NCBI GenBank assembly: GCA_963719135.1
Contig: CAVRAZ010000001.1
Coordinates: 186,001-250,000 of the forward strand
DNA: 64,000 nt
Direction of reading: 5' to 3'
Source: CAVRAZ01 sp963719135
GTDB lineage: Bacteria; Pseudomonadota; Gammaproteobacteria; DSM-19610
Shown here: positions 14,032-23,128 of the stretch, piece after piece
How positions within the stretch are numbered: position 1 is the stretch's first letter
Layout of the letters: each line of letters begins with the position of its first letter
Notes under the pieces: model-generated
Database searches by the model: none
The model's input: the letters and a program-made list of their open reading frames with translations, nothing else
Told to the model about the DNA's origin: nothing
Program-made: the position numbers and the translations under genes

Positions 14032-14754
14032 TCACGACCATTCCATGGTTTCTATGTAAGCACGGAGCTGTCCCGCCGTCTTGAATTTCTCGATGATGAG
14101 CGACCGTTTGAGTCCGCAGCAGATCGCTTTGACTTCCGGCGGCTGCTTTGCGTAGGTTGCCTTGCCGCCCAGCACGTCGTAGAAGATGCGCACCAGGTCG
14201 CACACGTCGTTGAAGATGTTCTCGCGGTTGGGCGCGCCCCAGTGAAACATGTCCAGCAGCTTGAGGCCGAAACCCAGGCCATAACGTTGCACGATGATGT
14301 TGTCCGGATGCAGATCGCCGTGATATTCCTTCATCGCGTGGATGCACTCGATCCCCGATGCAAGCGAATGCAACAGATGAATGGCCTGAAAGGGGCTTAA
14401 CTTGCGTCCTGGCATTGCACGCAGAAAGTCCGACAGCAACTGCCCTTCGACGAATTCCGATATCAGTATGGACACCTGTGCGCCCTGATACTCCAGCCTG
14501 TCCTGCGCATGGTACTGGATGACGATCGGGCACTGGCGGAGTTTATGCAGCTTGCGCGCGTAGAACCGCAACGCCCGGTCGCGCGGGTTGCGGTGCGGAA
14601 AAAAAAACTTGGCGGTGCGCTCGATGCCGGTACGGCGCTCGCGCACAAGGTACACCTCCCCCTCCCAGCCCGCTCCCAGCGAAGACAGAATTTCGTATTT
14701 CCCGGCAACCAGCGCGCCGGGTTGAAAACGAAAGCGATCTATTCTCATCGACAA
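14032..14754 (-). CDS. Ser/Thr protein kinase, minimal kinase domain
   Basis: 240 residues, essentially only a kinase domain with no membrane anchor or sensor domain. Glycine loop LGAGWEGEVYLV (residues 26-37), the candidate ATP Lys in TAKFFFP, catalytic loop EYHGDLHPDNIIV (about residue 143) with Asp and Asn present, and LLDMFHWG at the metal-binding Asp, so DFG reads DMF. The activation segment is short, suggesting a kinase not controlled by loop phosphorylation or an atypical RIO/ABC1-like member. It forms an operon with the PP2C gene. The start at 14754 has a second Met at 14748. Confidence 0.85.
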   Translation of the reverse strand: MSMRIDRFRFQPGALVAGKYEILSSLGAGWEGEVYLVRERRTGIERTAKFFFPHRNPRDRALRFYARKLHKLRQCPIVIQYHAQDRLEYQGAQVSILISEFVEGQLLSDFLRAMPGRKLSPFQAIHLLHSLASGIECIHAMKEYHGDLHPDNIIVQRYGLGFGLKLLDMFHWGAPNRENIFNDVCDLVRIFYDVLGGKATYAKQPPEVKAICCGLKRSLIIEKFKTAGQLRAYIETMEWS

Positions 14755-15026
14755 GAAACTGGATAATTCTCAAAGGCGGCATGATACCTTATGCGGCAAT
14801 CACCGGGCACGACTTTTCCGGGGCGGCAGCGGCACCCCCGATGAGGGCGCGCCCAGGCTCCCGCCTCTTGACCCGGCGAAAGCAGGTAAGGCATGTTCGT
14901 GGTACAGGGCAATACGCCGCATTCCGATGGTGCCGGTTCGAACGGGAAGACACCCGGCCTTGCTTCCGCCCGATGCGCGACGGATTGCGCCGATCGGACC
15001 GCACGAACCGATATAGGGAAAGGCCC

Positions 15027-16157
15027 ATGATGACCGATGCCGTCGATCCGGACCCAGACATCGTCTATCTGAATTATGCGGCCGTGGCTCCGTGGCCGGC
15101 GCGAACGCGGGATGCGGTCAGACGATTCGCCGAGGAAAACAGCCGCATCGGCTCACGCAATTACGCCGCATGGCTGCAGGTCGAACAGCAATTGCGACTG
15201 AAATTGAAAGCGCTGCTGAACGCCGGTAGCAGCGACGAGATCGCGCTGCTCAAAAGCACCTCCGAAGCCCTGTCCGTCGTCGCCTTCGGCCTTGACTGGG
15301 CGCCGGGCGATCGCGTCATCATCCCCGATCAGGAATTTCCGTCGAACCGGATCGTCTGGGAGGCACTCGCCCGGTTCGGTGTGGAAGTCATCGAGGTCGA
15401 TCTGTGCAGCGCATCCACACCGGAGGAAGCGCTGATCCAGGCCTTCGACCCGAAGACCCGCCTCCTGTCGGTCAGCGCCGTCCAGTACGCTACCGGTCTC
15501 GCGCTGGACCTCGACGTGCTGGGCGCGGCATGTCGCGACCACGGCACCTTGTTTTGCGTGGATGCCATTCAGAGCCTCGGCGCAAAACCGTTCGATGTGC
15601 AGGCCTGCCGGGCCGATTTCGTGGCAGCCGACGGCCACAAGTGGATGCTGGGGCCCGAAGGACTGGCGGTCTTCTACTGCCGCGCGGAGCATCTCGAGCG
15701 ACTCAGGCTCAACCAGTTCGGGTGGCACATGGTCGAGGCGATGGGCGATTTCGATCGCCGGGAATGGTCGCCCGCCCGCTCGGCCCGCCGTTTCGAATGC
15801 GGCAGTCCGAACATGCTGGGCATTCATGCCCTCGAGGCCAGCCTGGGGGTGCTGCTCGACCAAGGGATGGCTCAGGTGTATGATGTTATTTCGAGTAAAG
15901 TCTCATATCTTATTGATTGTCTTTGTCATGAATACGATATCTTATCACCTGTCCGCGTTGACCGCCGAGCAGGAATTTTTACCTTCGCTCCACACGACCG
16001 CCGAGAGGCTCCGGCGCGCTTTCGCCAGCTCCAAGACGCGGGCGTCATGTGCGCGGCACGGGCCGGCGGCATCCGCTTTTCCCCGCATTTTTACACCCGT
16101 CAGGAGGAGCTGGACCGGGCAATCGAACTTTGCCTGACTCCCGTGCACGGCCCATGA
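15027..16157 (+). CDS. Class V aminotransferase (cysteine desulfurase-like fold)
   Basis: 376 residues from ATG 15027, with AGGGAAAGG upstream; the frame is open further upstream but without coding character. PLP-enzyme features are present: YLNYAAVAPWPARTRDAV at the start, LLKSTSEALSVVAFGLDW near residue 75, CVDAIQSLGAKPFDV (Asp binding PLP) and ADGHKWMLGPEGLAVFYC with the Schiff-base Lys at about residue 208. FECGSPNMLGIHAL follows. The active-site Cys loop of true cysteine desulfurases is not evident, so a transaminase, kynureninase-like or racemase/epimerase role (IscS/Csd fold) remains open. Substrate unknown; the gene stands alone. Confidence 0.85.
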   Translation: MMTDAVDPDPDIVYLNYAAVAPWPARTRDAVRRFAEENSRIGSRNYAAWLQVEQQLRLKLKALLNAGSSDEIALLKSTSEALSVVAFGLDWAPGDRVIIPDQEFPSNRIVWEALARFGVEVIEVDLCSASTPEEALIQAFDPKTRLLSVSAVQYATGLALDLDVLGAACRDHGTLFCVDAIQSLGAKPFDVQACRADFVAADGHKWMLGPEGLAVFYCRAEHLERLRLNQFGWHMVEAMGDFDRREWSPARSARRFECGSPNMLGIHALEASLGVLLDQGMAQVYDVISSKVSYLIDCLCHEYDILSPVRVDRRAGIFTFAPHDRREAPARFRQLQDAGVMCAARAGGIRFSPHFYTRQEELDRAIELCLTPVHGP

Positions 16158-16401
16158 AACGCTAAACCGCTCAAAGAACTCACAGTTTTGAGACATTTTG
16201 CCGATGTTCTCGCCATTACAGTGCGGCCGGCATCACCCAGAGGATCGAGGGCTGCCACCCGACAGGCATTCGTTCCACTGATGCTATTTCGGAAACATTT
16301 TAGTCAATCCAACAGACACAGGAACGTCGGCTCGACGGGTGTTCAAAATGGCAGACGCAGGTATCGGTACGCCAGCCAACAACAGGTCCTGGAGAGGGTA
16401 A

Positions 16402-17337
16402 GTGTTCAACCCCGCGGCCTGGCTGGGCACGAAAATCGTAAACTGGCTGATCGATGAGCGTGATTCAACGAGTCACCCGCTGTGCGACTACGAACGTGTC
16501 CGCTACGAAATCAGGTCCTGCGACGTGTTGCTCGTGGAAGGCCAAAGCCAGGTCTCCGACATCATAAAGATCATAACCCAGAGCCCCTGGTCGCATTCGG
16601 CGCTCTACATCGGGCGCGTCCATGATGTCGACGATGTCTCATTGAAGTCCCGCATCCTTTCGATCTACAAAGGCGACCCGGACGAACAGCTCCTCATCGA
16701 AGCCTGGCTGGGCGAAGGCACGCTGATCAACCCGTTGTCAAAATACAAACAGCACAACCTGCGAATCTGCCGGCCCACGGGTCTGTCGCGCTCGGACGCG
16801 CAGCATGTATTGAAATACGCGCTGGCTCACCTAGGCTTCAAGTATGATGTCCGGCAACTGCTCGACCTCGCCCGCTTCCTGCTCCCCTACAGCGTCATTC
16901 CCAGACGCTGGCGCTCCAGTCTGTTTGCGCACAATGCGGGTACGCCGACGCGCGTGGTCTGTTCGTCCATGATCGCCGCCGCATTCGCATCGGTCAGCTT
17001 CCCGATACTCCCCGTACTGGAACGGCGCGAGGACGGATCGGTGAGCATTCTGCACCGCAATGCGAGCCTGTACACGCCGCGCGATTTCGATTACTCGCCC
17101 TACTTCGACATCATCAAGTGTCCTTACACTGACTTCGGCAACAAAACCGCCTACCGCAACCTGCCTTGGGACAGCCACGGACGGGTCTACGACGGCAACG
17201 GCAATTGCTACATCCCCGGCGAGGAGGAACCGGGCCGGATACCAGAAAATGTTGCCGGTCTTTCCGCACAGAACGTTCCGGAAGTGCATACGGCCGAATC
17301 ATCAACGGCCGGCAAAAAATCGAAACAGCCGAGGTGA
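16402..17337 (+). CDS. YiiX/C92-type permuted papain-fold hydrolase
   Basis: 311 residues from GTG 16402, preceded by GGAGAGGG. Permuted NlpC/P60-like motifs: CDVLLVEGQSQVSDIIKIIT, then SPWSHSALYIG with the catalytic His (about residue 70), EAWLGEGTLINPL, and later TRVVCSSMIAAAF with the nucleophile Cys (about residue 190). This order (His before Cys) defines the YaeF/YiiX family (peptidase family C92), cysteine amidases or acyl-transferases thought to act on lipid or peptide amides. No signal peptide. Its stop is 3 bp before the fadE ATG, so it leads the beta-oxidation operon; a lipid-linked substrate is a reasonable inference. Confidence 0.75.
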   Translation: MFNPAAWLGTKIVNWLIDERDSTSHPLCDYERVRYEIRSCDVLLVEGQSQVSDIIKIITQSPWSHSALYIGRVHDVDDVSLKSRILSIYKGDPDEQLLIEAWLGEGTLINPLSKYKQHNLRICRPTGLSRSDAQHVLKYALAHLGFKYDVRQLLDLARFLLPYSVIPRRWRSSLFAHNAGTPTRVVCSSMIAAAFASVSFPILPVLERREDGSVSILHRNASLYTPRDFDYSPYFDIIKCPYTDFGNKTAYRNLPWDSHGRVYDGNGNCYIPGEEEPGRIPENVAGLSAQNVPEVHTAESSTAGKKSKQPR

Positions 17338-17340
17338 TCC

Positions 17341-19815
17341 ATGTCCGTGATCATTGACATCGTTCTGATTCTGGCGCTGGTGACCGCCCTGCTCGTGAAG
17401 CGGGCGCCCGGTTGGATCTGGGCCGTCTCCGCCGGCGCCTATCTGGCGGCGTGGCCGGCCTGGCATACCATTACCGGCTGGGTGCTGGCGCCGGTGGCGC
17501 TGATTCTTGCAGCCGCCAACGCGCTGCTCGCAATACCGCCGCTGCGGCGCAATCTGATCAGCATGCCCGTCATGCGTCTGTACCGAAAAATCATGCCAAC
17601 AGTCTCGCAAACCGAGCGCGAAGCGCTTGAGGCGGGTACCCTGTGGTGGGAGGCCGAGCTGTTCAGCGGCGCGCCCGATTGGAAGAAACTGCTGGACTAT
17701 CCGCAGGCGGACCTGACTGAAGAGGAACGGGCATTTCTTGAGGGGCCGGTCGAAACACTGTGCGAAATGCTGAACGACTGGGAGATAACGCAGCACCACC
17801 ACGACCTGCCGGAACCGATCTGGGGCTTTATCAAGTCTCAGGGGTTCTTCGGCATGATCATTCCCAAGCGCTACGGCGGCCTGGAATTCTCCGCTTATGC
17901 GCACTCCTGCGTCGTGATGAAGGTCGCCAGCCGCAGCATATCGGCGGCGGTCACCATCATGGTGCCCAACTCTCTGGGACCGGGCCAGCTTCTGATGCAC
18001 TATGGTACAGAGGCCCAGAAGGACCACTATCTGCCGCGACTGGCCAACGGGCGCGAAATCCCCTGCTTCGCGCTGACCGGGCCCGAAGCGGGCAGCGACG
18101 CCGCTGCGATGCCCGACCGCGGAGTCGTGTGCGAGCAGGTGATCGACGACAAGCGCGTGCTGGGCATCCGCCTGAACTGGGACAAACGTTACATCACGCT
18201 GGGGCCGGTGGCCACTCTGCTGGGCGTGGCCTTCAAGTTGTACGACCCCGATCACTTGTTCGGCCCCGATGAGTCTCTCGGCATCACGCTGGCGCTGATC
18301 CCCACCGATACACCGGGGATCGACATAGGCAACCGCCATTTTCCCCTGAGCCAGGCCTTCATGAACGGCCCGAACCGCGGCCACGATGTCTTCATCACCA
18401 TGGACCAAGTGATCGGCGGACAGAAACGTGTGGGACAGGGGTGGCGCATGCTGATGGAATGCCTCGCCGACGGCAGATCAATTTCGCTGCCGGCACTGAG
18501 CACGGGCGCGGCCAAACTGGCCGCACGTACCACCGGCGCCTATGCCGCCGTACGCAAGCAGTTCAAGACACCCATCGCAACGTTCGAAGGCGTATCGGAA
18601 GCGCTGGCGCGCATCGCCGGCAATGCCTACCTGATGGATGCCGCGCGCACGCTGACGCTGGCGGCGCTCGACCTCGGCGAAAAGCCCTCGGTCGCCTCCG
18701 CGATCGTCAAGTATCACCTGACCGAACGCATGCGCCGGGTGGTCGACGACGCCATGGACGTCCACGGCGGGCGCGGCATCTGCATGGGTCCGCGCAATTA
18801 CCTGGCCAGGGCCTACCAGGCGATCCCCATCAGCATCACGGTCGAAGGCGCAAACATTCTTACCCGCAGCCTGATTATCTTTGGCCAGGGTGCCATTCGC
18901 TGCCACCCTTATCTGCTGGACGAAATGAACAGCGCGAGTGAAGGTCGGATTAGGGCGTTCGATACCGCGTTTTTCGGGCATATCAAATCGGCCTTCAGCA
19001 ATCTGGCGCGTGCGAAGCTGCATGCCTGGACCAGCGCACGCTTCGCCCACAAACCGGTCGATTACCCCGAAGGGCGCTATTACCAGCACCTGACGCGCCT
19101 CAGCGCGGCTTTTGCCGTGACCGCCGAGGCTGCTCTGCTGCTGCTGGGCGGAGAACTCAAGCGTCGCGAATCGCTTTCCGCCCGGCTCGGCGACGTTCTC
19201 AGCAACCTGTATCTGGCCAGCGCCACGCTGAAACGGTTCAGCGACCAGGGCCGGTTGCAGGCTGACGCGCCGCTGCTGGAATGGTCGATGGCGCATTTAC
19301 TCTTCACTATTCAGGAAAGCCTGGTCGACGTGCTGAACAACCTGCCCGGCAGCGTGCTCGGCCGCCTGTTGCGCATGGCACTGTTCCCGCTGGGCCTACC
19401 CTTCCGGAAACCGCATGATGCGTTGGTGCGGCGCGCCGCCGGTGTGATCACACGCTGGGGCACCGCGCGTGAACGCCTGAGCGACGGCATCTTCATCCCC
19501 AAACGGGCCGACGAATCCGTGGCCGAGCTGGAAGACGCCATGGAGAAAACGACATTCGCCCAAGCGATCCTCAAGCGGGTACAGGAAGCGATGCGCAATG
19601 GCCAGCTTCAGTCCGGCGATCCGGAGACGAGCCTTGTTGATGCAATCAGCGCTGGTATTATTGACGAACACGAAGCAGCGCAAGTCCGCGCGGCCATTGC
19701 AGCGCGGTTGCGCGTCATCGGGGTCGACGAGTTTCCACCCGATTACTGGAAGGAGAGCAGTCACTCATGGGATCACAGCGAAACCCGCTTGCGTCAGGTC
19801 GGGCCGTCTACATAA
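17341..19815 (+). CDS. fadE: Acyl-CoA dehydrogenase FadE
   Basis: 824 residues, the FadE length class (about 815), not the 380-residue type. Two N-terminal membrane helices (residues 3-55) precede the dehydrogenase core. Core motifs: FGMIIPKRYGGLEFSAYAHS, then CFALTGPEAGSDAAAMPDRG and DAMDVHGGRGICMGPRNYL; a FadE-specific C-terminal domain completes it. It is an FAD enzyme that catalyses the first beta-oxidation step, acyl-CoA to trans-2-enoyl-CoA, at the inner membrane. The start ATG 17341 is 3 bp after the C92 hydrolase stop. The last 49 bp overlap the thiolase gene, implying translational coupling. Confidence 0.95.
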   Translation: MSVIIDIVLILALVTALLVKRAPGWIWAVSAGAYLAAWPAWHTITGWVLAPVALILAAANALLAIPPLRRNLISMPVMRLYRKIMPTVSQTEREALEAGTLWWEAELFSGAPDWKKLLDYPQADLTEEERAFLEGPVETLCEMLNDWEITQHHHDLPEPIWGFIKSQGFFGMIIPKRYGGLEFSAYAHSCVVMKVASRSISAAVTIMVPNSLGPGQLLMHYGTEAQKDHYLPRLANGREIPCFALTGPEAGSDAAAMPDRGVVCEQVIDDKRVLGIRLNWDKRYITLGPVATLLGVAFKLYDPDHLFGPDESLGITLALIPTDTPGIDIGNRHFPLSQAFMNGPNRGHDVFITMDQVIGGQKRVGQGWRMLMECLADGRSISLPALSTGAAKLAARTTGAYAAVRKQFKTPIATFEGVSEALARIAGNAYLMDAARTLTLAALDLGEKPSVASAIVKYHLTERMRRVVDDAMDVHGGRGICMGPRNYLARAYQAIPISITVEGANILTRSLIIFGQGAIRCHPYLLDEMNSASEGRIRAFDTAFFGHIKSAFSNLARAKLHAWTSARFAHKPVDYPEGRYYQHLTRLSAAFAVTAEAALLLLGGELKRRESLSARLGDVLSNLYLASATLKRFSDQGRLQADAPLLEWSMAHLLFTIQESLVDVLNNLPGSVLGRLLRMALFPLGLPFRKPHDALVRRAAGVITRWGTARERLSDGIFIPKRADESVAELEDAMEKTTFAQAILKRVQEAMRNGQLQSGDPETSLVDAISAGIIDEHEAAQVRAAIAARLRVIGVDEFPPDYWKESSHSWDHSETRLRQVGPST

Positions 19816-21077
19816 TCGACGGTCGCCGCACACCGTTCCTCAGGGCGCGGGGGAGACCCGGAGCTTTTCCGGCTTCGGATCTGGCCTTTCAGGCCGGACG
19901 CGCATTGCTTGCCCAGCAACCATTCAATCCAAGCGAATTCGATCAGGTGATTCTGGGATGCGTCATGCCCGGACCGGACGAAGTGAACATCGCGCGCGTG
20001 GTCGCCTTGCGCCTCGGCTGCGGCGAGAGCGTGCCGGCCTGGACGGTACAGCGCAACTGTGCCTCGGGCCTGCAGGCGCTGGATTGCGCGGCGCAGGACA
20101 TCGCCACCGGACGATCCGACCTGGTTCTGGCCGGCGGCACCGAGTCCATGAGTCATGCCCCCCTGTTATTCAGCCCCCAGATGAGCGCCTGGCTGGGCGC
20201 GTTGAACGCCGCCCGCTCTGTCGGCGCCAAGCTGAAGGTTCTGGCGCAGCTTCGGCCGCAACACCTTAAGCCCGTAATCGGACTGTTGCGGGGCCTGACC
20301 GACCCTATCGTCGGTCTCAACATGGGACAGACGGCCGAAGTCCTGGCGCAGCGGTTCAACATTTCGCGCGAAGACATGGACGGCTTTGCGCTGCGCAGCC
20401 ACCAGCGGTTGGCCGGCGCACAGGAACAGGGCCATTTCGCCGAGATCGAGCCGATCTACGACGCCGGCGGCGATCACTACGAGGCGGACGACGGATTGCG
20501 GGCCGACTCCAGCCTGGAAAAGCTGGCCAAACTCAAACCGGTCTTCGACAAACCGTTCGGCAAGGTCACCGCCGGCAACAGCGCGCAGGTCACGGATGGC
20601 GCCGCCTGGCTGATTCTCGCATCGGAGGACGCCGTGCGCCGGCACGGTCTGAAGGTGCTGGCGCGTGTCATCGATACCCAGTGGGCCGGCCTGGATCCAC
20701 GACAAATGGGCCTCGGCCCGGTCTACGCGATGGCGCCGATCATGCAGCGCAACCGTCTGCAAAGCGATGATGTCGATTGCTGGGAGATCAACGAAGCCTT
20801 CGCCGCTCAGGTCCAGGCGTGTCTGCGAGCCTGGCAGGACCCAGGCTTCTGCAGGGAAACCCTGGGTCTCGAGCAGCCGTTCGACGCCATTGACGAAGCA
20901 CGGCTGAACGTTGACGGCGGCGGCGTCAGCATCGGTCACCCCGTGGGCGCCAGCGGCGCACGCATTGTGCTGCATGCGCTGCATGTCCTGCAGCGGGAAC
21001 AGAAGCAAAAGGCGATTGCGAGTCTGTGTATCGGCGGCGGCCAGGGCGGTGCCATGCTGATTGAGAGAACGTCGTGA
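19767..21077 (+). CDS. fadI: Acetyl-CoA C-acyltransferase (3-ketoacyl-CoA thiolase, FadI-like)
   Basis: 436 residues, the FadI length class rather than FadA (about 390). Catalytic residues: nucleophile Cys in VQRNCASGLQALD (about residue 97), NEAFAAQVQACL, GHPVGASGARIVLHAL with the active His, and CIGGGQGGAMLIE with the second Cys near the end. The VILGCVMPGPDEVNIARVVA segment is FadI-like. It cleaves 3-ketoacyl-CoA with CoA to give acetyl-CoA. It overlaps fadE by 49 bp and the fadJ-like gene by 4 bp (ATGA). It should form the trifunctional complex with that product. Confidence 0.92.
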   Translation: MGSQRNPLASGRAVYIIDGRRTPFLRARGRPGAFPASDLAFQAGRALLAQQPFNPSEFDQVILGCVMPGPDEVNIARVVALRLGCGESVPAWTVQRNCASGLQALDCAAQDIATGRSDLVLAGGTESMSHAPLLFSPQMSAWLGALNAARSVGAKLKVLAQLRPQHLKPVIGLLRGLTDPIVGLNMGQTAEVLAQRFNISREDMDGFALRSHQRLAGAQEQGHFAEIEPIYDAGGDHYEADDGLRADSSLEKLAKLKPVFDKPFGKVTAGNSAQVTDGAAWLILASEDAVRRHGLKVLARVIDTQWAGLDPRQMGLGPVYAMAPIMQRNRLQSDDVDCWEINEAFAAQVQACLRAWQDPGFCRETLGLEQPFDAIDEARLNVDGGGVSIGHPVGASGARIVLHALHVLQREQKQKAIASLCIGGGQGGAMLIERTS

Positions 21078-23128
21078 TGAAAACGCGCAAGACGACCACC
21101 GATGTGTACACCGAATCCGACGCGGACGGTGTCGTATGGGTCCATTTTGACCGCCAGGGGTCGGGCACCAACGTGCTGTCGGCCGCCGTGCTCGAGGCCT
21201 TTTACGCTATCCTGCGTTCGTTTGACGAAAAGCCGCCGCGCGGCCTGGTCATTGTCTCGGACAAACCGAACGGTTTCATCGCCGGCGCCGACGTGCGCGA
21301 GTTCACGCAACTGAAGAATCACGACGAGGCCCTGGTCGCCATCAGTCGCGGCCAGGAGGTTTTCGACCGCCTGGCGGCGTTGCCCTTCCCCACCGTTGCG
21401 CTGATTCACGGGTTCTGCCTCGGCGGTGGACTCGAACTGGCGCTGGCGTGCCGCTATCGCATTGCCAGTGACGATGCGTCCACCCGCCTCGGCCTTCCCG
21501 AAGTCAAGCTCGGCATTCATCCCGGCTTCGGCGGCGCGGCGCGCATTACGCCGATGGTCGGTGCAGTGCACGCCATGGACCTGATGCTCAGCGGTCGCAC
21601 CGTCAATGCCCGGACCGCCAAGCGCATGGGATTCGTCGATTACGCGGTGCCGGAACGCGACCTGAAAACTGCCGCCCGCCGTATGATCGCGGAGCGGCCG
21701 GCGCCGCACCAGGCGACGCGCATCCAGCGGCTGACCAACATGCCCTTGGTCCGGCCGTTGCTTGCCCGCGTGTTCCGCTCGCAGGTCGCCAAGCGCGCCC
21801 GCGAAGCGCACTACCCCGCACCCTATGCGCTGATCCAGCTCTGGCAGGATCACGCCTGTAACGAACGCGCCATGCTGCACGCCGAGGCCGAATCGGTCGC
21901 GCGCCTGATCAGGGGCAGCACGGCCCAGAATCTGATCCGTGTATTCGGTCTCCAGGAACGCATGAAAGGCCTGTGCCGGCAAACCGAGTTTCATCCGCGC
22001 CATGTTCATGTCGTCGGCGCCGGCGTGATGGGTGGCGATATTGCGGCCTGGTGCGCCCTCAAAGGCATGCAGGTGACACTGCAGGACCAGAGTCCCGAGC
22101 GCATTGCGCCGGCCGTCAAACGCGCCTACAAGCTCTATCGGGACAAACTCCGGCAGACACGTCCGGTGCAGGAGGCCATGGACCGGCTGATGCCCGATCA
22201 TCGCGGCCTTGGCGTGGAACGCGCCGACGTCGTCATCGAAGCCATCTTCGAAAACGCGGAGGCCAAGCGGTCGTTGTATCAACAGCTCGAGCCGCGCATA
22301 CGCGACGATGCCGTTCTGGCGACCAATACGTCGAGTCTTCCACTAAGCGAACTATCCGGTGTCCTGAAGAACCCAGATCGTCTTGTGGGGCTGCACTTTT
22401 TCAATCCTGTGGCGAAAATGCAGTTGGTCGAAGTCGTTCGGGACAGGATCACCAACCCCGACGTTGTGGCACGGGCAGCCTGTTTCACCCGGCACATCGA
22501 CCGGCTGCCGCTGCCGGTTTTGAGCACCCCCGGATTCCTGGTGAACCGGATACTGCTGCCCTATCTGCTCGAAGCGGTCGAACTGGTGAGCGAAGGTGTA
22601 CCCGCGCCGGCCATTGACAAGGCCGCCGTCGATTTCGGCATGCCGATGGGTCCGATCGAACTGGCCGATACCGTCGGCCTCGATATCTGCCTGCATGTCG
22701 GCGATATCCTCGCCGGGCATTTCGGCCGTGCGGTGCCCGACCGTCTTCGCCAACTCGTCGCGCAGGGCCACCTTGGCAGGAAAAGCGGAGAAGGATTCTA
22801 CCGCTACAAGAAGGGCAAACCTCTCAAAGCCGCTGCATCGACCGGCATCCACAGGAGCAGCGAGATTACGGATCGCATGATGCTCCGTCTGTTGAACGAG
22901 GCCGTCGCCTGTCTGCGCGAAAAGGTCGTCGACGACGGTGACCTGCTCGATGCCGGAATGATCTTCGGCACAGGATTCGCGCCGTTCCGTGGCGGGCCGC
23001 TGCAATATATCGACACAGAGGGCGAGGACACCGTTCTCCAGCGCCTGCGCACACTTGAAAAGCGCTTTGGCACCCGTTTCAAACCGGATGCCGGCTGGGA
23101 AACGCTGTCGGGTTTCGTGAATATTTGA
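21074..23128 (+). CDS. fadJ: Enoyl-CoA hydratase / 3-hydroxyacyl-CoA dehydrogenase (FadJ-like)
   Basis: 684 residues, slightly shorter than E. coli FadJ (714). The N-terminal crotonase domain (about 15-200) shows GFIAGADVREF (oxyanion hole), HGFCLGGGLELALACRYRIA and LGLPEVKLGIHPGFGG with the catalytic Glu. The Rossmann domain begins at HVHVVGAGVMGGDIAAWCA (about residue 312) and continues with ATNTSSLPLSEL, GLHFFNPVAKMQLVEVV (catalytic His/Glu) and GFLVNRILLPYL. It performs the hydration and NAD-dependent oxidation steps. It overlaps both neighbours by 4 bp, so the operon is translated as a tightly coupled unit. Confidence 0.93.
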   Translation: MMKTRKTTTDVYTESDADGVVWVHFDRQGSGTNVLSAAVLEAFYAILRSFDEKPPRGLVIVSDKPNGFIAGADVREFTQLKNHDEALVAISRGQEVFDRLAALPFPTVALIHGFCLGGGLELALACRYRIASDDASTRLGLPEVKLGIHPGFGGAARITPMVGAVHAMDLMLSGRTVNARTAKRMGFVDYAVPERDLKTAARRMIAERPAPHQATRIQRLTNMPLVRPLLARVFRSQVAKRAREAHYPAPYALIQLWQDHACNERAMLHAEAESVARLIRGSTAQNLIRVFGLQERMKGLCRQTEFHPRHVHVVGAGVMGGDIAAWCALKGMQVTLQDQSPERIAPAVKRAYKLYRDKLRQTRPVQEAMDRLMPDHRGLGVERADVVIEAIFENAEAKRSLYQQLEPRIRDDAVLATNTSSLPLSELSGVLKNPDRLVGLHFFNPVAKMQLVEVVRDRITNPDVVARAACFTRHIDRLPLPVLSTPGFLVNRILLPYLLEAVELVSEGVPAPAIDKAAVDFGMPMGPIELADTVGLDICLHVGDILAGHFGRAVPDRLRQLVAQGHLGRKSGEGFYRYKKGKPLKAAASTGIHRSSEITDRMMLRLLNEAVACLREKVVDDGDLLDAGMIFGTGFAPFRGGPLQYIDTEGEDTVLQRLRTLEKRFGTRFKPDAGWETLSGFVNI

